From Golubevia sp. BC0850 (taxonomy: Eukaryota; Basidiomycota; Exobasidiomycetes; Golubeviales; Golubeviaceae), in assembly GCA_012976225.1 (NCBI GenBank), contig JAAVVG010000020.1:496001-560000 (forward strand): a DNA stretch of 64,000 bases, in the 5' to 3' direction. Made by a program: the position numbers and the translations under genes. Below, piece after piece: positions 61,990 through 64,000 of the stretch. Each line of letters opens with the position of its first letter. The first letter of the stretch is position 1. The notes beneath the pieces were generated by a model, which did no database searches, was not told the DNA's origin, and saw nothing but the letters and a program-made list of their open reading frames with translations.

Positions 61990-63990
61990 CTACCTTCTCT
62001 TATACAAACAAGGTTTCAAAACCTCTCCTCTATTTTCCACCAGCTCTATTTCCTCGATTTCGTCTTCTTTCCTAGCCTTCTCCATCAATGTCTTAATCGC
62101 AGCTTCATCTATCTCGACGGACTCCAATCGATCTTGATTCTTCTCAAGGAAGGAAGTAGCGACAGAAGATGACTTCAGAAGCATCGAAGATGACAATTTG
62201 CAGAAAGAATAGAGCTGGAAGTGGGTGTTTGAGGTGAAATCCTGGAGCAGAAGATTATAGAGTGAAGAAAAGAAGAGGAAAGTGGTTAGATTGCGAGGAA
62301 GAAATCAGATGAGCCGGAGGTTCTCGCTTTATCTCACCTTCTCTCCAAGTTGAAAACCCAGAGATTCAATGATTTCAATAAAATCATCTGTGGAAGTCAT
62401 TCTTGAACTGACTTCAGCTATGATTAGCTCTCCACTATCAAGGAAAAATTAAGAAGATAGTTGAGAGGTAGTCACACCGCAGCAACTCTACGATCTACGA
62501 TCCAACAAAAAACCCAACCAAAGTAGCATAAAGACTCACCCAGTCTTTAGAATCCTTCTACCTTCTCTAATCATCTCTATCCAATTGGTACCCATCAAAC
62601 AAAGACAGAAGACTACGACATCGGAAATAGCTCCTCCGTCATCCATCGCTGTTTCCTCAGTCTCCAAGCCACTTTCCTTGTCCTTATCCTTGACCTCGGC
62701 AGAAGAAGTCGAAATCAACATGTTCCCTCTTTTCCGTTTCTTTTTCTTTGGACCTTCATCTGCATTCCCATTTCCATTCCCCTCAGCTCCAACTCCCACT
62801 CCAAGTCCATTGCTTTCGATCCAACTCTTCAAAGCTTTCTCTCTTACACCCAAACTTTTCCCAGGAAGTGGAACACCATTTCTAGAAGCAACATCAGCAC
62901 CCTGAACCCAACCATCTTCAGAAGGAAGTAAATCGTAACTCAAAACCGGTATGCTGGGTAAAGTGATTGATTTACCTGAAGAATTTGAGGAAGTAGAAGT
63001 AGAACCTGTCGAAAGTAATCTAGCTAAAGGTGCTTCACCACAACCTAAATCCACAACAATCATGTTTTTAGAAAACCTTCCAGCATTCTTAGATTTCAGT
63101 CTTTCCATCACTTCTTCCCCATTCACCATGTTTTCAGATTTCTTCTTCTTCTTTGCCTCTCCTGAATTTGAATTTGAAAGAATCGACCAAGCTTGACCTC
63201 CTCTAAGTTTCTTCCCTATCAAATCTACAGGTTTCATTGGCCATTTCTTGGTTTGATCTCTAAAACCTTGATGATAAGCTTCCATTAATTTAGGTTCCTT
63301 CTTTACCATCTCCACTGCCTTTTCAGAAGGAAGAGTATAGAGGGATTCGTTTAGAGTTCTGAACTGAGCTCCAGAGAGTGAGGAAGTTAGAGTTGAAGTT
63401 GAAGAGGTTTGAAAGGTTGGTAGGGGAGTTGAGAAAGAACTTGAAGGTGGGTCTTCTGATCCTGAAGTGGTTGCTTCTCTTTTCTGAGTAAATTTAAAAG
63501 TCTCTATTTCTGATCCATCTGACATCTCTATTTGTTTCCCTTTGCCTTTTCCATTGAGATTAGATGTTGCTGTTTCCTTGTTCTCTTCTTCCTGACCATC
63601 TAACGTCTCCCCTCCTCCCTCCTCAGCCTTCAATCTAAGCTGTTTTCTCATCTTTTTCTTCTGAGATTTGCTAAGTCCTTCCATCGATACATCTCCAACC
63701 ACTTGACTCTGACTCTGAACAGTAGAATTTGGATTTACTTGACTTTCCAAAGCCACCTCTTTAGCCTGTCTCTTCTTCTCCTTCTTGGACAAAGTTGGAG
63801 GAGGCATTGAGAAGGGATCTTTGATTTGACCTTCCTTCTTCCTTCCTTTTCCATTAGAGATTGGAATGGAATCTGAATCTGAACCTCTCTTCTTCTTCTT
63901 GAAACTAGCTGCTCTACTATCTTCTTCTTCTCCTTCTTCTTCTCCTTCTCTCTCCCTCTTTTCACCATTCATCTTTCCATTTCCATTCAT
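61990..63990 (-). CDS. RRP8: Rrp8, 25S rRNA adenine-N1 methyltransferase
   Basis: Three exons (63990-62540, 62434-62338, 62241-61990) give 599 residues. Yeast Rrp8 is a nucleolar enzyme that makes m1A in the large-subunit rRNA with S-adenosylmethionine. The first 220 residues are Lys/Glu/Ser-rich and nucleolar-like. The family domain starts near residue 240 with EAYHQGFRDQTKKWPMKPVD, then the SAM-binding motif IVVDLGCGEAPLARLL near 305-325, SYDLLPSEDG, VVVFCLCLMGTNWIEMIRE, GELIIAEVSSRM and HFQLYSFCK. Two Ser/Gly/Asn-rich insertions enlarge the domain relative to yeast Rrp8. The start ATG is ten bases from the window edge; an earlier ATG there is followed at once by a stop, so this start is accepted, but an upstream exon cannot be excluded. 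Confidence 0.93.
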
Positions 63991-64000
63991 ATTGCCATCA

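Overview
The window is nuclear DNA of a filamentous or yeast-like fungus, most likely a basidiomycete. The evidence is short introns (about 50-110 bases) with GTGAGT/GTAAGT donors and C/TAG acceptors, many exons even in small genes, moderate GC, and fungal versions of housekeeping proteins. The exact lineage cannot be fixed from sequence alone. No rRNA, tRNA, CRISPR array, plasmid origin or recognisable transposon was found. Exon boundaries below were worked out by hand; for each multi-exon gene called with confidence the summed exon length is a multiple of three.

Left part (1-25 kb): an F-box/LRR-like gene cut by the window edge, a very long YPL150W-type protein kinase, an ABCG half-transporter whose Walker A lysine is replaced by asparagine, MOB1 with a 15-base micro-exon, an amino-acid permease, a secreted FAD-linked oxidoreductase, 5-aminolevulinate synthase (HEM1) with four Cys-Pro heme-regulatory-type motifs, and ribosomal protein eS1 (RPS1).

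Middle (25-42 kb): about 2 kb of coding-like but unresolved sequence, an alpha/beta hydrolase with a 13-base exon and a GC donor, a small unrecognised gene, eIF4G, and a Ser-rich 1090-residue protein of unknown function.

Right part (42-64 kb): two paralogous genes (K1 at 42.6-43.8 kb on +, K2 at 53.8-55.2 kb on -) encode secreted precursors made of repeated modules. Each module is an acidic spacer ending PEKR, then an amphipathic segment, then a second acidic-polar segment ending in a dibasic site. This is the layout of a Kex2-processed peptide precursor. The two genes face inward, share a 220-base 5' segment with only one mismatch that stops exactly at the exon 1 donor, and differ strongly after it. 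Between them lie a TFIIIC WD40 subunit, CDC5/CEF1 and an RS-rich SCI1-like protein, the last two divergent from a 131-base promoter. Beyond K2 are a TMEM223-like mitochondrial membrane gene divergent from a small one-TM protein, roughly 3 kb with no confident gene, and RRP8. The K1/K2 pair is the most interesting content of the window.
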